Shown in pieces: positions 7,782-16,405 of a stretch of DNA of 41,799 nt (its first letter is position 1; every line of letters starts with the position of its first letter). The stretch spans positions 1 to 41,799 of the forward strand of contig JAJYHY010000022.1 in the NCBI GenBank assembly GCA_021784555.1, written 5' to 3'. Under the pieces are notes generated by a model. The model searched no databases, was not told the DNA's origin, and worked only from the letters and a program-made list of their open reading frames with translations. The DNA is from a bacterium. Its GTDB lineage: Bacteria; Verrucomicrobiota; Verrucomicrobiia; Limisphaerales; UBA8199. The translations under genes and the position numbers were made by a program.

Positions 7782-8721
7782 GGGAAATCTCCAGAGCCTG
7801 CACGAAGGTCTCTTCCAGCGCGTTTGGGCTGGGAATAATCTCCAGGGGCGGCAGTTTTATCTCGTCCAGCAGCCCCAGCAAGGAATTCAGCGAATCGGAA
7901 TGATGCTCCACCTTGATGTGCCCGTTCGGCAGGGGTTCGCAGGCCCAATTCCGACGCAAGCACGCGGACTCAAACTCCTGGTGCCGGCCCGAGAGGACCA
8001 CCTCCGCGGCCCCGCGCCGGCGCGCCTTCAAATTCTCCAATGTGTCATGGACCAGGACCCGCCCGCGAGCGATGATGATGATTTGCTCGCAGATACGGTC
8101 CACGTCGTGCAGGAGGTGCGAGGAGAGCACGACGGTAATGCCGTAGCGTTTCCAAAGGCTGTTGACCAAATCGAGGATCTGCGCCTGGCCCTTGGGGTCA
8201 AGGCCGTTGGTCGGCTCATCCAGGAAGATGATTTCCGGGTCGTGGACCATCGCTTGCGCCAGCTTGAGCCGCTGACGCATCCCCGTCGAGTAACTTTCGA
8301 TCTTACGGTATCGTTCCTGGCCCATTCCCACAAAATCCAGCATCTCGTGCGCGCGCTGGCGCGCCGCCTGAAAGGGCAGCCCGCACAACTGCGCGCAGTA
8401 GGTTACGTATTCGCATCCCACCATGCCGGGAATATGGCAGTCTTGCTCCGGCGTATAACCTACCCGCTTGCGAATCTCCCGCCCCTCCGACCCTACTTCA
8501 CGGCCCAGCAACCGCGCCGAGCCAGACGTAATGGGCTGGAGCTGAAGCAAACACTTTATGAGGGTGCTCTTGCCGGCGCCATTTGGGCCCAAAAGCCCGA
8601 TGGCCCCCGGCACAACCTGCAAATTCACCCCGTCCAGCGCCTTTTGCTGCCCGAAGGCCTTGGTCAGGTTCTGAGTTTCAATCACCAGTGGCGGCAACAT
8701 TAGCGGCTGCATGGTGGGCAT
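7768..8721 (-). CDS. ABC transporter ATP-binding protein (first pair)
   Basis: First gene of a four-gene operon. The family core begins at IETQNLTKAFGQQKALDG. Walker A is GLLGPNGAGKST, the signature region is SYSTGMRQRLKLAQAM, Walker B is IIFLDEPTNGLDPKG, and the H-loop is SSHLLHDVD. The frame is open to a TTG at 8739, but ATG at 8721 (about 317 residues), 8712 or 8700 are better starts; none has a visible ribosome-binding site. The operon as a whole (ATPase, permease, ATPase, permease, all overlapping) resembles gliding-motility or auxiliary export ABC sets in which two related pairs act together. That comparison is inference. Upstream lies a 16-base palindrome at 8802-8817. Confidence 0.87.
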   Translation of the reverse strand: MPTMQPLMLPPLVIETQNLTKAFGQQKALDGVNLQVVPGAIGLLGPNGAGKSTLIKCLLQLQPITSGSARLLGREVGSEGREIRKRVGYTPEQDCHIPGMVGCEYVTYCAQLCGLPFQAARQRAHEMLDFVGMGQERYRKIESYSTGMRQRLKLAQAMVHDPEIIFLDEPTNGLDPKGQAQILDLVNSLWKRYGITVVLSSHLLHDVDRICEQIIIIARGRVLVHDTLENLKARRRGAAEVVLSGRHQEFESACLRRNWACEPLPNGHIKVEHHSDSLNSLLGLLDEIKLPPLEIIPSPNALEETFVQALEISHATA

Positions 8722-8801
8722 CCGCCCGCCCGGGCGCAAACAAATTCAGAGGCCGGCTGCGGGTGGGGGCGCACGACAGAATTCTTGGTAGCGCAGGATT
8801 G

Positions 8802-8817
8802 TCCCGACGCGTCGGGA
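8802..8817. promoter_or_regulatory. Perfect 16-base palindrome in a divergent gap
   Basis: TCCCGACGCGTCGGGA is a perfect two-fold palindrome in the 166-300 base gap between the minus-strand ABC operon and the plus-strand gene at 8933. Its place fits an operator for divergent promoters, but a dispersed repeat is equally possible. Confidence 0.35.
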
Positions 8818-8932
8818 TATCGCCGAATTGCATTCTGCAGGGCGTGGGTTCTTCGAGACCGGTTGCGTTGATCCTTGGCTGGCACATCAGTAGGATGAGT
8901 CGCGATTGAACCGTTCAACGCCGGATTTCAAG

Positions 8933-9370
8933 ATGCCGCCGGACCAAAAGCAACTGCTTGTGGTTCTCGAGAAGGTGGCCGCTTACCAGCGCTCGTCGCC
9001 AGAGAACCGAGCGGTGGAGTTAGACGAGCTGCTCAGAGAGGGTGTGTTATCGCCCTCCGACGCCGAGTTCCTCGCTTCCCATTCGGTCACCTACAAGCCG
9101 CATCGGCGCTCCGACTACCACGCCCTCGATATGTTCCGCATGCCGACCGAGGGGGGTGGCTGCGTCTTCATTGGCCCAGGCGGCCCGCCGCTCACCAAGC
9201 GCCACGCTCGGCTGCCCGGCTTCCAGGCCATCGTCGAAAGTTTCCTCCAGTTGCCGAGGCCGCGGGACGAGTTGCTGCTGCACATCGAGTTCACGAAACA
9301 GGACCGCATGGCCGTGGCCATGGAAATGAGTGGTCGCATTATTGCGACACGGATGCGGATTCGCCGATGA
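8933..9370 (+). CDS. Hypothetical protein, orphan
   Basis: A 145-residue soluble protein from ATG 8933; the frame is open from a TTG at 8906. I recognise no family. The N-terminal 50 residues look helical and acidic (ELDELLREGVLSPSDAEFL). The middle holds aromatic and glycine-rich segments (SDYHALDMFRMPTEGGG, FIGPGGPP), and the end is beta-rich and basic (MSGRIIATRMRIRR). It is tied to a 37-codon frame by a four-base overlap and lies beside a DUF4338 relic, so it may be accessory DNA. No function is proposed. Confidence 0.55.
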   Translation: MPPDQKQLLVVLEKVAAYQRSSPENRAVELDELLREGVLSPSDAEFLASHSVTYKPHRRSDYHALDMFRMPTEGGGCVFIGPGGPPLTKRHARLPGFQAIVESFLQLPRPRDELLLHIEFTKQDRMAVAMEMSGRIIATRMRIRR

Positions 9371-9480
9371 CGCAGACATCACTGGAACGAGTAGCCCGGT
9401 ACATGGCCGAGCGCGAGCGCCGCCAGGACGAATTCATGAGGCGCAGAGTGTTGGAACGGAGGTCGAGAGGCGATGCCTAG
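9367..9480 (+). CDS. 37-residue basic mini-protein, coupled
   Basis: An ATG overlaps the preceding stop (ATGA at 9367-9370) and opens a 37-codon frame ending in TAG at 9480. The product is strongly charged and arginine-rich, with AERERRQDEFMRRRVLERR forming a likely amphipathic helix. The overlap and neat end argue for a real gene, the short length against it. Its function is unknown. Confidence 0.35.
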   Translation: MTQTSLERVARYMAERERRQDEFMRRRVLERRSRGDA

Positions 9481-9517
9481 GCGTTCGGCGGCGCGATGAG
9501 CACGTTCAGCACTAACG

Positions 9518-10072
9518 GTGGACCTCTCGCGAAATGGATTGCGTACGTGTTTGACCATCCGGTCACCGATCCACCGTGGCGCCGGGCCGGAGATAATCGA
9601 AGCGCGGATCCTTCGCGGGCGAAGGATCGACGCGGCGGACGTGCAAGCGGTGCGGCGGTTGATGGCCGAGCGGCCTGAAGCTGGGCGCCTGGGCTTGGCT
9701 CGCGCCCTGTGCGTGCAGTGGCAGTGGCGAAGCGCTAGTGGGCGGCTCAAGCTGCGTTCGGCGCTGGGGATATTGAGCGAGTTGGGGCGGGGAGGATGGA
9801 TAGAGTTGCCCGCCGCCCGGGGCGGTCCCCGCCCCGCGAGCATTGCCGCGGGTGCGCTGCCGCAGAGGACCGGGGCGGAGGGCGGCTTAAGCGAGTATTG
9901 CCCGTTGCAATGGGAACTGGTCAGCACGCCGGAAGAGCGCCGGCAGTGGCGCGAACTGCTCGCGCGCCATCATTATCTAAAGCCTGACGCAAAGAATTCT
10001 CTTGCAATCAACCCGGTCCATCAACAAGATAGTTACGCTCGCCCGGCTCTTCGGCCGCAGGCGGCGAATTGA
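9518..10072 (+). pseudogene. Truncated DUF4338 (DruA-like) relic
   Basis: Residues about 25-150 of this 184-codon frame follow the N-terminal plan of DUF4338 proteins, the family that includes DruA of the Druantia defence system and many transposase-like relatives. There is a short basic entry (RILRGRRIDAADV), then LARALCVQWQWRSASGRLK, then ILSELGRGGWIELP, and finally WRELLARHHYL. Full members run on for 150-200 residues carrying the catalytic part. Here similarity stops at HHYL (about base 9980), and the frame ends after some 30 unrelated residues. The start is unclear, with GTG 9518 the first choice. It is most simply the remnant of a mobile or defence gene cut by a deletion. Confidence 0.6.
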
Positions 10073-10178
10073 CGCAACCCGCGGCGGGTAGTCTGCAATC
10101 GATCGGCGGTGGCGGTCCTCTGTTACCTCCCGCAGTCCCATTGCTTCAGTCCCCCGGCAAGGTTTGTCTGTTGGCAGC

Positions 10179-10204
10179 GCATCGGCGCCTGGCAGCGCCG
10201 ATGC
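10179..10204. promoter_or_regulatory. Strong hairpin in the leader of the FN3 protein gene
   Basis: GCATCGGCGC (10179-10188) and GCGCCGATGC (10195-10204) form a perfect 10-base stem with a 6-base loop, 21 bases before the ATG at 10226. No long T run follows (only GTTTGTTAAC). It could attenuate or stabilise the mRNA of the downstream secreted protein. The role is inferred from position only. Confidence 0.45.
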
Positions 10205-10225
10205 CGCGGTGTTTGTTAACTCGAT

Positions 10226-11767
10226 ATGAAAATTCTAAAGACAAGACGCGCTATTCAGTTCTCGGATCCTGAACCGGCCGGGACGCCGCGTGGTTCCACC
10301 CCCCGCCGGCCGGCGTTTGCCCGATGGCGCCTCGGTTCGAGCGGGACCTGGCGGTCAATTCCGCACCTGATGCTTCTGGGCTGGATATGCGCTTCAGGCG
10401 CCGTCAGCGGATTGGCACAGTCGCTGAGTTCGGTGACCCTGGCGTGGAATGCAAGTCCCGGGCCGGACCTGCTTGGCTACTACGTGTATTACGGTCTGGC
10501 TGCCCATAACTATACCAGCAAGATTTTTGTTGGAAACTCGACTGTAGCGACTATCCCCGGATTGCAGCCAGGCAAGACTTACTATTTTGCGGTCACGGCG
10601 TTCGATTCGCTGGGGAGAGAGAGCGGGTTCTCCAACGAGGCCAGTTACTCTGTGCCGGCACAGTCACCGGCTCCGCCTGCCATCGTCCTCAATTCGCCGG
10701 GTTCAGGGGCAAGCTACACCGCGCTGGCGTCGATTGGCATGGCAGCGAGTGTAACCGCCAATGGCCACGTGATAAACGAGGTCCAGTTCTACAATGGCGG
10801 CGGTCTTCTGGGCCAGAACTCGACCGCCCCTTATACATTCACCTGGAGCGGCGTTGCCGCCGGAAGCTATACCCTGAGCGCGCGCGTTATTTACGACGGA
10901 GGCGCAGGGATCGACTCCGCGCCGGCGACAGTCAACGTCGCCAACCCACCACCCGCCGTCACGCTCAGTTCCCCGGCGGCGGGCACGAGTTATTCCGCGC
11001 CGGCTTCACTGGACCTGGCTGCCGCGGTGCAGGCCAATGAAAACACCATCAACGAGGTCCAGTTTTACAACGGCTCCGCTCTGCTGGGGCAATCCTTCTC
11101 CGCGCCTTACGCCTGGACGTGGTCGGGCGTCGGAGCCGGGAGCTACAGCCTGAAGGCAAAGGCCATCTACAACGGCTCCTCCGCGGTGGATTCGCCCAGC
11201 GTCACGCTGACCGTGAACAGTCTGCCCCTCCCTTGGCAGACGGCGGATGTCGGGCAGCCCGGCTTGACTGGCAGCGCCTCCGTTTCGGGCGGGGATTACC
11301 TGCTGGCGGGGGCAGGCAATATTGGCGGCACGTCGGACAATTTTCGCTTCGTGTATCAACCGCTCAGCGGGGACGGCTGGATGTTGGTCCAGGTCGCCTC
11401 GATGCAGAGCAGTGGCGGCACGGGTTCGGCAGGCCTCATGATGCGCGAGAGCCTCAGCAGCGGCGCCAGGTGCGCCTATGTCGGCGTTTCCGCCGGCGGC
11501 GCCCTATTCTCTGAAGAGCGAAGCAGTACCGGGACTTCAAGCGCCGCGGCCGGCATCGGTTCCGGCACACCTCCCAATGTCACGCTTTATCTGTTCCGCA
11601 CCGGGGATAGTTTCTACTACTATGCCTACAATGGAACCAGTTGGGTGGGGGGAAATCTCGGGACCATTTCCATGGCCTCGAACATCTACGTTGGCCTGGC
11701 TGCGGCCTCCGGTAACACGTCAAGCCTCCTTTCAGGCGACCTGGAGCAGGTGACCATCTTCCCCTGA
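10226..11767 (+). CDS. Secreted FN3 / Ig-like repeat protein
   Basis: A 513-residue exported protein. After a long basic N-terminus comes a hydrophobic segment (IPHLMLLGWICASGAVSGLA, about 45-64), so a signal peptide is likely; Met49 would give a more normal leader. Residues about 67-146 are a fibronectin type III domain (TLAWNASPGPDLLGYYVYYG, GLQPGKTYYFAVTAFDSLGR). Two tandem Ig-like modules of about 90 residues follow, each with NEVQFYNG and AGSYxLxAxxIY. The C-terminal 180 residues form a beta-rich module resembling the DUF1349 / concanavalin-like fold. The two Ig modules are also recent repeats in DNA (AACGAGGTCCAGTT at both). A role in surface adhesion or glycan binding is likely. No PEP-CTERM sorting tail is seen. 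Confidence 0.8.
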   Translation: MKILKTRRAIQFSDPEPAGTPRGSTPRRPAFARWRLGSSGTWRSIPHLMLLGWICASGAVSGLAQSLSSVTLAWNASPGPDLLGYYVYYGLAAHNYTSKIFVGNSTVATIPGLQPGKTYYFAVTAFDSLGRESGFSNEASYSVPAQSPAPPAIVLNSPGSGASYTALASIGMAASVTANGHVINEVQFYNGGGLLGQNSTAPYTFTWSGVAAGSYTLSARVIYDGGAGIDSAPATVNVANPPPAVTLSSPAAGTSYSAPASLDLAAAVQANENTINEVQFYNGSALLGQSFSAPYAWTWSGVGAGSYSLKAKAIYNGSSAVDSPSVTLTVNSLPLPWQTADVGQPGLTGSASVSGGDYLLAGAGNIGGTSDNFRFVYQPLSGDGWMLVQVASMQSSGGTGSAGLMMRESLSSGARCAYVGVSAGGALFSEERSSTGTSSAAAGIGSGTPPNVTLYLFRTGDSFYYYAYNGTSWVGGNLGTISMASNIYVGLAAASGNTSSLLSGDLEQVTIFP

Positions 11768-11773
11768 TGACAA

Positions 11774-12799
11774 ATGAGGACCCGCGCGGCACTTGGCTGG
11801 GCCCTGCTGTGCCTGGGCCTGTGCGCATACTGCGACACCACTAGCCTGGATGGCAGGCTGCCTGCGGCGGTCCAGCAGCCTGGGGGCGCAAACCTGCCCG
11901 CGGGGCAGACGCCCAGGGACTTGCGGCAGCGGCGCACGCGCGCTAGCGCCCGAGCTGGAATCGCGCAACCGGTGGCGGCCCCGTCACAACAGGAAGGCTT
12001 GACGGCGGCCCTTGAACGGTTGGACCGAAGCGCCAACCGCCGGGACAGGGAACGGTTCTGCGTGCTACTGCGGCGCTGGGCTGACTTGCACCCGGCGGAC
12101 GCCGCCGCCTGGGTAGCGCGCGAGTTCAAGAGCGCGCCCCGGCGCGATGCCATCGAGCAGGTTGCCGTCGCCTGGGCGGATCGTGACCTTGCCGGCGCGG
12201 CGGCATGGGCCACTCGTCTGCAAAATGGGACGGACCGGCAAGTTGCAGTGCTCGCCATAGCGTACGAAGCGGCCAGGACGGATCCTGCGGCCGCCCTCAA
12301 TCTGGCGGCTGAACTGGCCCCCAGCCCCGAACGGAATGCCTTGCTCGACGATGCCGTAAGCCAGTGGGCCAGCGCCTCGCCCGCAGCGGCGGCGGCATGG
12401 GCTCAGGCGGTGCCTGAACCAGGTCTGAGGCAGCGGCTTGTCGGCAGCGTCGCCATTGCCTGGGCGATGCAGGATGGAGACGCCGCCGCCATGCTGGCCG
12501 CTCAAGCATTGCCCCGTGGAAGTGAGCAGGATCGTGTCGCGGTCGAGGTTGTACGGCGCTGGGCCCTGGCTTCGCCCCAAAGCGCTGCCTCGTGGGTCGA
12601 AGAATTTCCCGATGCCGAAGTCCAAGCCGCTGCGGCCCGTGGCCTGGTGCGGGTTTGGGCTTTCGAAGATCCTACGGGGGCGGAGGGGTGGGTTCGCGGG
12701 CTGCCGCAAGGCCCTGTCCGGGATGTGAGCCTAAGGAGCCTGGCCAACGCGCTTGCGCTCCGCAATGGGAAGCCGCTGGGGACCTCAGGACCCCGTTGA
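11774..12799 (+). CDS. Secreted alanine/tryptophan helical-repeat protein
   Basis: A 341-residue protein beginning just after the FN3 protein stop (six bases apart). The N-terminus RAALGWALLCLGLCAYC is a probable signal peptide; no standard lipobox is seen. From about residue 80 there are six to seven degenerate repeats of some 33-36 residues with the pattern W-A-x-x-D/S-P-x-A-A-A-x-W, for example QWASASPAAAAAWAQAVPEP and RWALASPQSAASWVEEFPD. These should form paired helices, as in TPR/HEAT-like scaffolds. Similar repeat proteins are common, uncharacterised and secreted in Verrucomicrobiota. It is probably co-transcribed with the FN3 gene. Its function is unknown; a periplasmic scaffold or binding protein is possible. 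Confidence 0.7.
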   Translation: MRTRAALGWALLCLGLCAYCDTTSLDGRLPAAVQQPGGANLPAGQTPRDLRQRRTRASARAGIAQPVAAPSQQEGLTAALERLDRSANRRDRERFCVLLRRWADLHPADAAAWVAREFKSAPRRDAIEQVAVAWADRDLAGAAAWATRLQNGTDRQVAVLAIAYEAARTDPAAALNLAAELAPSPERNALLDDAVSQWASASPAAAAAWAQAVPEPGLRQRLVGSVAIAWAMQDGDAAAMLAAQALPRGSEQDRVAVEVVRRWALASPQSAASWVEEFPDAEVQAAAARGLVRVWAFEDPTGAEGWVRGLPQGPVRDVSLRSLANALALRNGKPLGTSGPR

Positions 12800-13027
12800 G
12801 ATTCAAGGTCGGAGTCGAGGGATCCAGTGGGGTCTTAACCCCAGCTAAAAGAGGGTCAACACCCCATTGAGCCGCCTCTCCATATCTGGTTTACTGGCAG
12901 GCAACGGCCCCGGGAATCGCCAGAGGGGGTTTGCTGTAGGGTCAATGCCCGACGCATATCCGTAATCGTTGGCGCTTGCGGATTGGTCAGGCGTGAGCGA
13001 GTGATCTCCAATCTCAAGCGAGTGAAC

Positions 13028-13606
13028 ATGAAGAACACATTGGCATGGTATTGCGCGCGGACACAGCCCAAACACGAGCACATTGCAGCGGCCGGCCTGA
13101 GCAAGAGACTCGGGTTGGAGGTGTTTCATCCGCGCATCCGATTGGAGCGGGCGACGCGCCGTGGCGTCGTGCGAGTTGTCGAACCGCTCTTTCCGTGCTA
13201 TCTATTTGTCCGCTGCCAATTGGAGGAACATGCCGATGCCGTCCGCTATGTAACGGGGATGAGCAGTCTCGTGCGCTTCGGGGACCGTGTTCCTCCAGTG
13301 GCCGATGACGTGGTGGAGGAGTTAAGGCAATGTTTCGACTCCGAAGAGCCTTTGGCGGTGGAGGATCGGCTCTGTCCCGGTTTGGAGGTAACCGTCGCGC
13401 GCGGGGCGTTCCTGGGCTCGCGGGGCGTCGTGGTGCGCGTGCTTCCGGCGAAGGAGCGAGTGCAGATCCTGCTGGATTTTTTGGGGCGCACCACGTTGGT
13501 AGAGGTGAACAGGGGCTGGCTGTCAGTCGAAGACAGAACGATGGCGAGTTTAATGCCGGCGCTGGCGGCAGAGCCGTCGCGCAGGGAGGCTATCCCGCAA
13601 TTCTGA
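13028..13606 (+). CDS. NusG-family antiterminator (RfaH/UpxY/LoaP-like)
   Basis: A 192-residue paralogue of the transcription factor NusG. Its N-terminal NGN domain begins WYCARTQPKHEHIAAAGL and includes FHPRIRLER and VEPLFPCYLFVRC. The C-terminal KOW domain carries VTVARGAFLGSRGVVVRVL. Specialised NusG proteins of this kind ride on RNA polymerase and suppress termination in long polysaccharide operons. Its place directly before a priming sugar transferase supports that role here. The frame is open from 12983, but ATG 13028 (MKNTLAWYC) matches the family start. The 228-base gap upstream is the likely promoter and leader region. Confidence 0.85.
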   Translation: MKNTLAWYCARTQPKHEHIAAAGLSKRLGLEVFHPRIRLERATRRGVVRVVEPLFPCYLFVRCQLEEHADAVRYVTGMSSLVRFGDRVPPVADDVVEELRQCFDSEEPLAVEDRLCPGLEVTVARGAFLGSRGVVVRVLPAKERVQILLDFLGRTTLVEVNRGWLSVEDRTMASLMPALAAEPSRREAIPQF

Positions 13607-13769
13607 GTTGAAATCGATCGGATACGGTCGTGCCGTGGCAATAGCCATGGGAAATGGGAGCAACGGTTTGGTTGAACGCCGCGATGTCGTGCAAGTGCGG
13701 AGCCTTGTACGAGTTCGCGCCTTCGCCTGACGGGAACCTGTTCGGCACATCCGGTGGTTTTTGCAGTCT

Positions 13770-14519
13770 ATGGATTCTGGAATTATGAACTATTCAAGCA
13801 GCGTGAGGGAGCGCCGCATCGGAGGCGAGCGCTGCGAGTGCGCCGTGCCCGGCTGGAAACGCGTATTGGACCTGGCCATTATCGTGTTGCTGCTGCCGTT
13901 GGCCGTTCCGTTGGGGCTGCTCATTGCGATTTGGGTGGCGCTTGTCTCGGGTGGACCCGTCCTTTTCAAGCAGCAACGCATTGGCTTGCACGGGAGCAAG
14001 TTCTTGTGCCTGAAATTCCGGACCATGCGGGTGAACGCCGATACGGGGGTCCATCAAGGGCACTTGAAGGCGTTGATGAGATCCAACGGGCCGATGGTCA
14101 AGCTCGACGCCAAGGGAGATCCTCGCCTGATTCCGGGCGGCTGGATTCTACGCTCCCTGGGTCTGGACGAGCTGCCGCAACTGATCAACGTTGTTCGTGG
14201 CGAAATGAGCATTGTGGGACCGCGGCCCTGCATTCCGTACGAATATGAGCAATTCTGTCCCGAGCACCAACATCGCTGTGACACGCTTCCCGGCCTAACC
14301 GGGTTGTGGCAGGTCAGCGGCAAGAACCGCACAACGTTTGAGGTGATGATGGCCCTGGATTTGGCCTACGTGGCCAGGAAGTCGGTGCTGCTGGATTTAA
14401 GGATCATCGTAATGACTCTCCCCGCGATCCTCTTGCAGGTGTATGACGTGCGGACCGGGCGCCGCATCGCCGCGAGGAATGCCGCGACCCAAGCCCGATA
14501 CGAGAGCATCATGCAATGA
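13770..14519 (+). CDS. Undecaprenyl-phosphate sugar phosphotransferase (priming transferase)
   Basis: About 249 residues. The protein belongs to the bacterial sugar transferase family (WbaP/WcaJ C-terminal domain), which loads the first sugar phosphate onto undecaprenyl phosphate at the inner membrane. It shows one N-terminal hydrophobic segment (LAIIVLLLPLAVPLGLLIAI), then the conserved GGPVLFKQQRIG, FLCLKFRTMR, RSLGLDELPQLINVV, GEMSIVGPRPCIPYE and LPGLTGLWQVSGKNR blocks. It lacks the extra membrane domain of long members, so it is the short monotopic form. ATG 13770 or ATG 13785 could start it. It commits the cluster to building a lipid-linked glycan. Confidence 0.9.
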   Translation: MDSGIMNYSSSVRERRIGGERCECAVPGWKRVLDLAIIVLLLPLAVPLGLLIAIWVALVSGGPVLFKQQRIGLHGSKFLCLKFRTMRVNADTGVHQGHLKALMRSNGPMVKLDAKGDPRLIPGGWILRSLGLDELPQLINVVRGEMSIVGPRPCIPYEYEQFCPEHQHRCDTLPGLTGLWQVSGKNRTTFEVMMALDLAYVARKSVLLDLRIIVMTLPAILLQVYDVRTGRRIAARNAATQARYESIMQ

Positions 14520-14590
14520 GGCGTTGCGCGCCTCCGTTCAACGGATTTGACGCAAAGAGCCGGAGAGCCTCGACATATAAAGGAGAGCAC

Positions 14591-15847
14591 ATGGACAAAC
14601 AAATCAGAGTTGGAGTCGTTGGGTGCGGCTACTGGGGGCCCAATCTCATCCGCAATTTGCGCTCGCTGCCGGATTGCAAGCTGAGCCTGATGTGCGACGT
14701 TAACCAGGAACGACTTAGCCATCTCCGCACCGTCTATCCGGAGGTGGAGGCGGAGACCGATTACGACAAGCTGCTGGCACGCAACGACGTGGATGCGGTG
14801 GCCATCGCCACGTCGGTCCGTTTCCATCACTCGATGGCCAAAGCCAGTCTGCTGGCGGGCAAGCACACCTTCATCGAGAAGCCTATGGCAAGCTCATCGG
14901 CGCAATGTGATGAGCTTATTGCCCTGGCGAAGCAGAAGGGCTTAACTCTCATGGTCGGCCATACGTTTCTCTATTCTCCGGCCGTCCGCAAAATCAAGGA
15001 AATCGTGGAGTGGGGAGACGTCGGCGAGATCCGCTATATCTCCGCCCGGCGCCTCAACCTCGGTCTGTTTCAGAAGGACATCAATGTCGCCTGGGACCTG
15101 GCGCCGCACGACATCTCGATTATCCTCTATATCATGGGACAGCAGCCTCTGAGCGTCAACTGTCGCGGCAGCGCGCACGTGACGCCGGGCATTGAGGATG
15201 TGACCTCGATGTGTTTGAGTTTTCAGGGCGACCGTTCAGCGATCATTCACAGCAGTTGGCTGGACCCCCGGAAGATTCGCGAGATGACGATTGTTGGGAG
15301 CAAACGCATGATCGTCTATGACGACGTGGCGCCCTTGGAGAAGCTGCGGATCTTTGACGCTCGAGTGGAGCGCCCGCCCCACTATGACACGTTTGCCGAG
15401 TTCCATTACGCCTATCATTACGGCGACGTTTATGCTCCGTATATTAAACAGGAGGAGCCCCTCAGAACCGAATGCCAGCATTTTCTCGACTGCATTCGGC
15501 AAGGCACCACTCCGCTCTCCTCTGGCCAGCAGGGCTTGGAGTTGGTCCGCATATTGGAGGCTTCCTCAATCTCGCTCAAGCACAACGGCAGCCCGGTCAG
15601 TCTGCAAGCGGAGGCCCTCCCCGTTGGGAATGGCGACGGGAACAGCATGGCGCACGGCTCCAACGGACACGCCAGCGATCTGAGCAACGTTCATGAGGTC
15701 CCCAACGTCTGGTCGCACAACGGCGGCGGCAACGGGAAGACGCAGAAGAAGGCAGCGCCGACGCAGTCTCGACAACGACTCGGGAGCCGGCATCGGCTGC
15801 AACGCGTCCCAAAGTCCACCCTGGCGAATCGTAGGAACGCGGCATAA
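14591..15847 (+). CDS. Gfo/Idh/MocA-family sugar-nucleotide oxidoreductase
   Basis: A 418-residue NAD(P)-dependent dehydrogenase. The Rossmann motif GVVGCGYWGPNLIRN lies at the N-terminus, the family EKP motif in HTFIEKPMASS, and an active-site region at WDLAPHDISIILY. The last 70 residues are low-complexity and basic, beyond the normal fold. ATG 14591 is chosen because AAGGAGAG lies just before it, although the frame opens earlier. The closest functional idea is WlbA/WbpB, which oxidises C3 of a UDP-HexNAc uronic acid. The acetyltransferase that follows supports this. Substrate assignment is inference. Confidence 0.82.
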   Translation: MDKQIRVGVVGCGYWGPNLIRNLRSLPDCKLSLMCDVNQERLSHLRTVYPEVEAETDYDKLLARNDVDAVAIATSVRFHHSMAKASLLAGKHTFIEKPMASSSAQCDELIALAKQKGLTLMVGHTFLYSPAVRKIKEIVEWGDVGEIRYISARRLNLGLFQKDINVAWDLAPHDISIILYIMGQQPLSVNCRGSAHVTPGIEDVTSMCLSFQGDRSAIIHSSWLDPRKIREMTIVGSKRMIVYDDVAPLEKLRIFDARVERPPHYDTFAEFHYAYHYGDVYAPYIKQEEPLRTECQHFLDCIRQGTTPLSSGQQGLELVRILEASSISLKHNGSPVSLQAEALPVGNGDGNSMAHGSNGHASDLSNVHEVPNVWSHNGGGNGKTQKKAAPTQSRQRLGSRHRLQRVPKSTLANRRNAA

Positions 15848-15859
15848 CTCCTTCTTCAG

Positions 15860-16405
15860 ATGCAACTCGGCCTGGAAACATTACCCAACGGATTTGACGT
15901 GGAGCGAGCCGCCGCCGCACAAGGGATGTCTTTGCGTCAGATTGCTCCGGACGTCAAGCTGGGCAAGAACGTTCGCATCTTCAATTTCACGAATCTGTAT
16001 GGCTGCGAACTGGGCGACGACGTCAAAGTAGGGGCATTCGTCGAAATCCAGAAAGGGGCGCGAATCGGCAACCGTTGCAAGATTTCCAGCCACACGTTTA
16101 TCTGCCAGGGAGTCGTCATTGAGGATGAGGTGTTTATCGGCCACGGCGTCACCTTCATCAACGACCGTTACCCCCGCGCCGCTAACGGAGACGGACAGCT
16201 CCAGGCGGAGGCGGACTGGGAGTGCGTAGCGACGTTGGTGCGGCGTGGCGCGTCGATAGGCTCCGGCGCCACTATCCTCTGCGGGGTGACGGTTGGGGAA
16301 GGGGCTATCGTCGGCGCGGGCAGCGTCGTCGCCCGGGATGTCCCGGCGGGCGCGGTCGTAGCGGGCAATCCCGCTCGCGTTATCAGGATGCTGCAGCGGC
16401 AATAA
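15860..16405 (+). CDS. Hexapeptide-repeat N-acetyltransferase (WbpD/WlbB-like)
   Basis: A 181-residue left-handed beta-helix enzyme. Hexapeptide turns run through VKLGKNVRIFNFTNLYGC, LGDDVKVGAFVEIQKG and IEDEVFIGHGVTFIND, and the C-terminus has VVARDVPAGAVVAGNPARVI. The NDRYPRA loop is typical of the enzymes that acetylate the 3-amino group of UDP-sugars. It starts 12 bases after the oxidoreductase, so the two form one unit. Known relatives act after an aminotransferase in making UDP-2,3-diacetamido uronic acids; that aminotransferase is not present in the window. Confidence 0.85.
   Translation: MQLGLETLPNGFDVERAAAAQGMSLRQIAPDVKLGKNVRIFNFTNLYGCELGDDVKVGAFVEIQKGARIGNRCKISSHTFICQGVVIEDEVFIGHGVTFINDRYPRAANGDGQLQAEADWECVATLVRRGASIGSGATILCGVTVGEGAIVGAGSVVARDVPAGAVVAGNPARVIRMLQRQ

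Noticed and set aside
12828..12843. Hairpin TGGGGT/ACCCCA as a terminator after the repeat protein gene
   Set aside because: The stem is only six bases and no T run follows.
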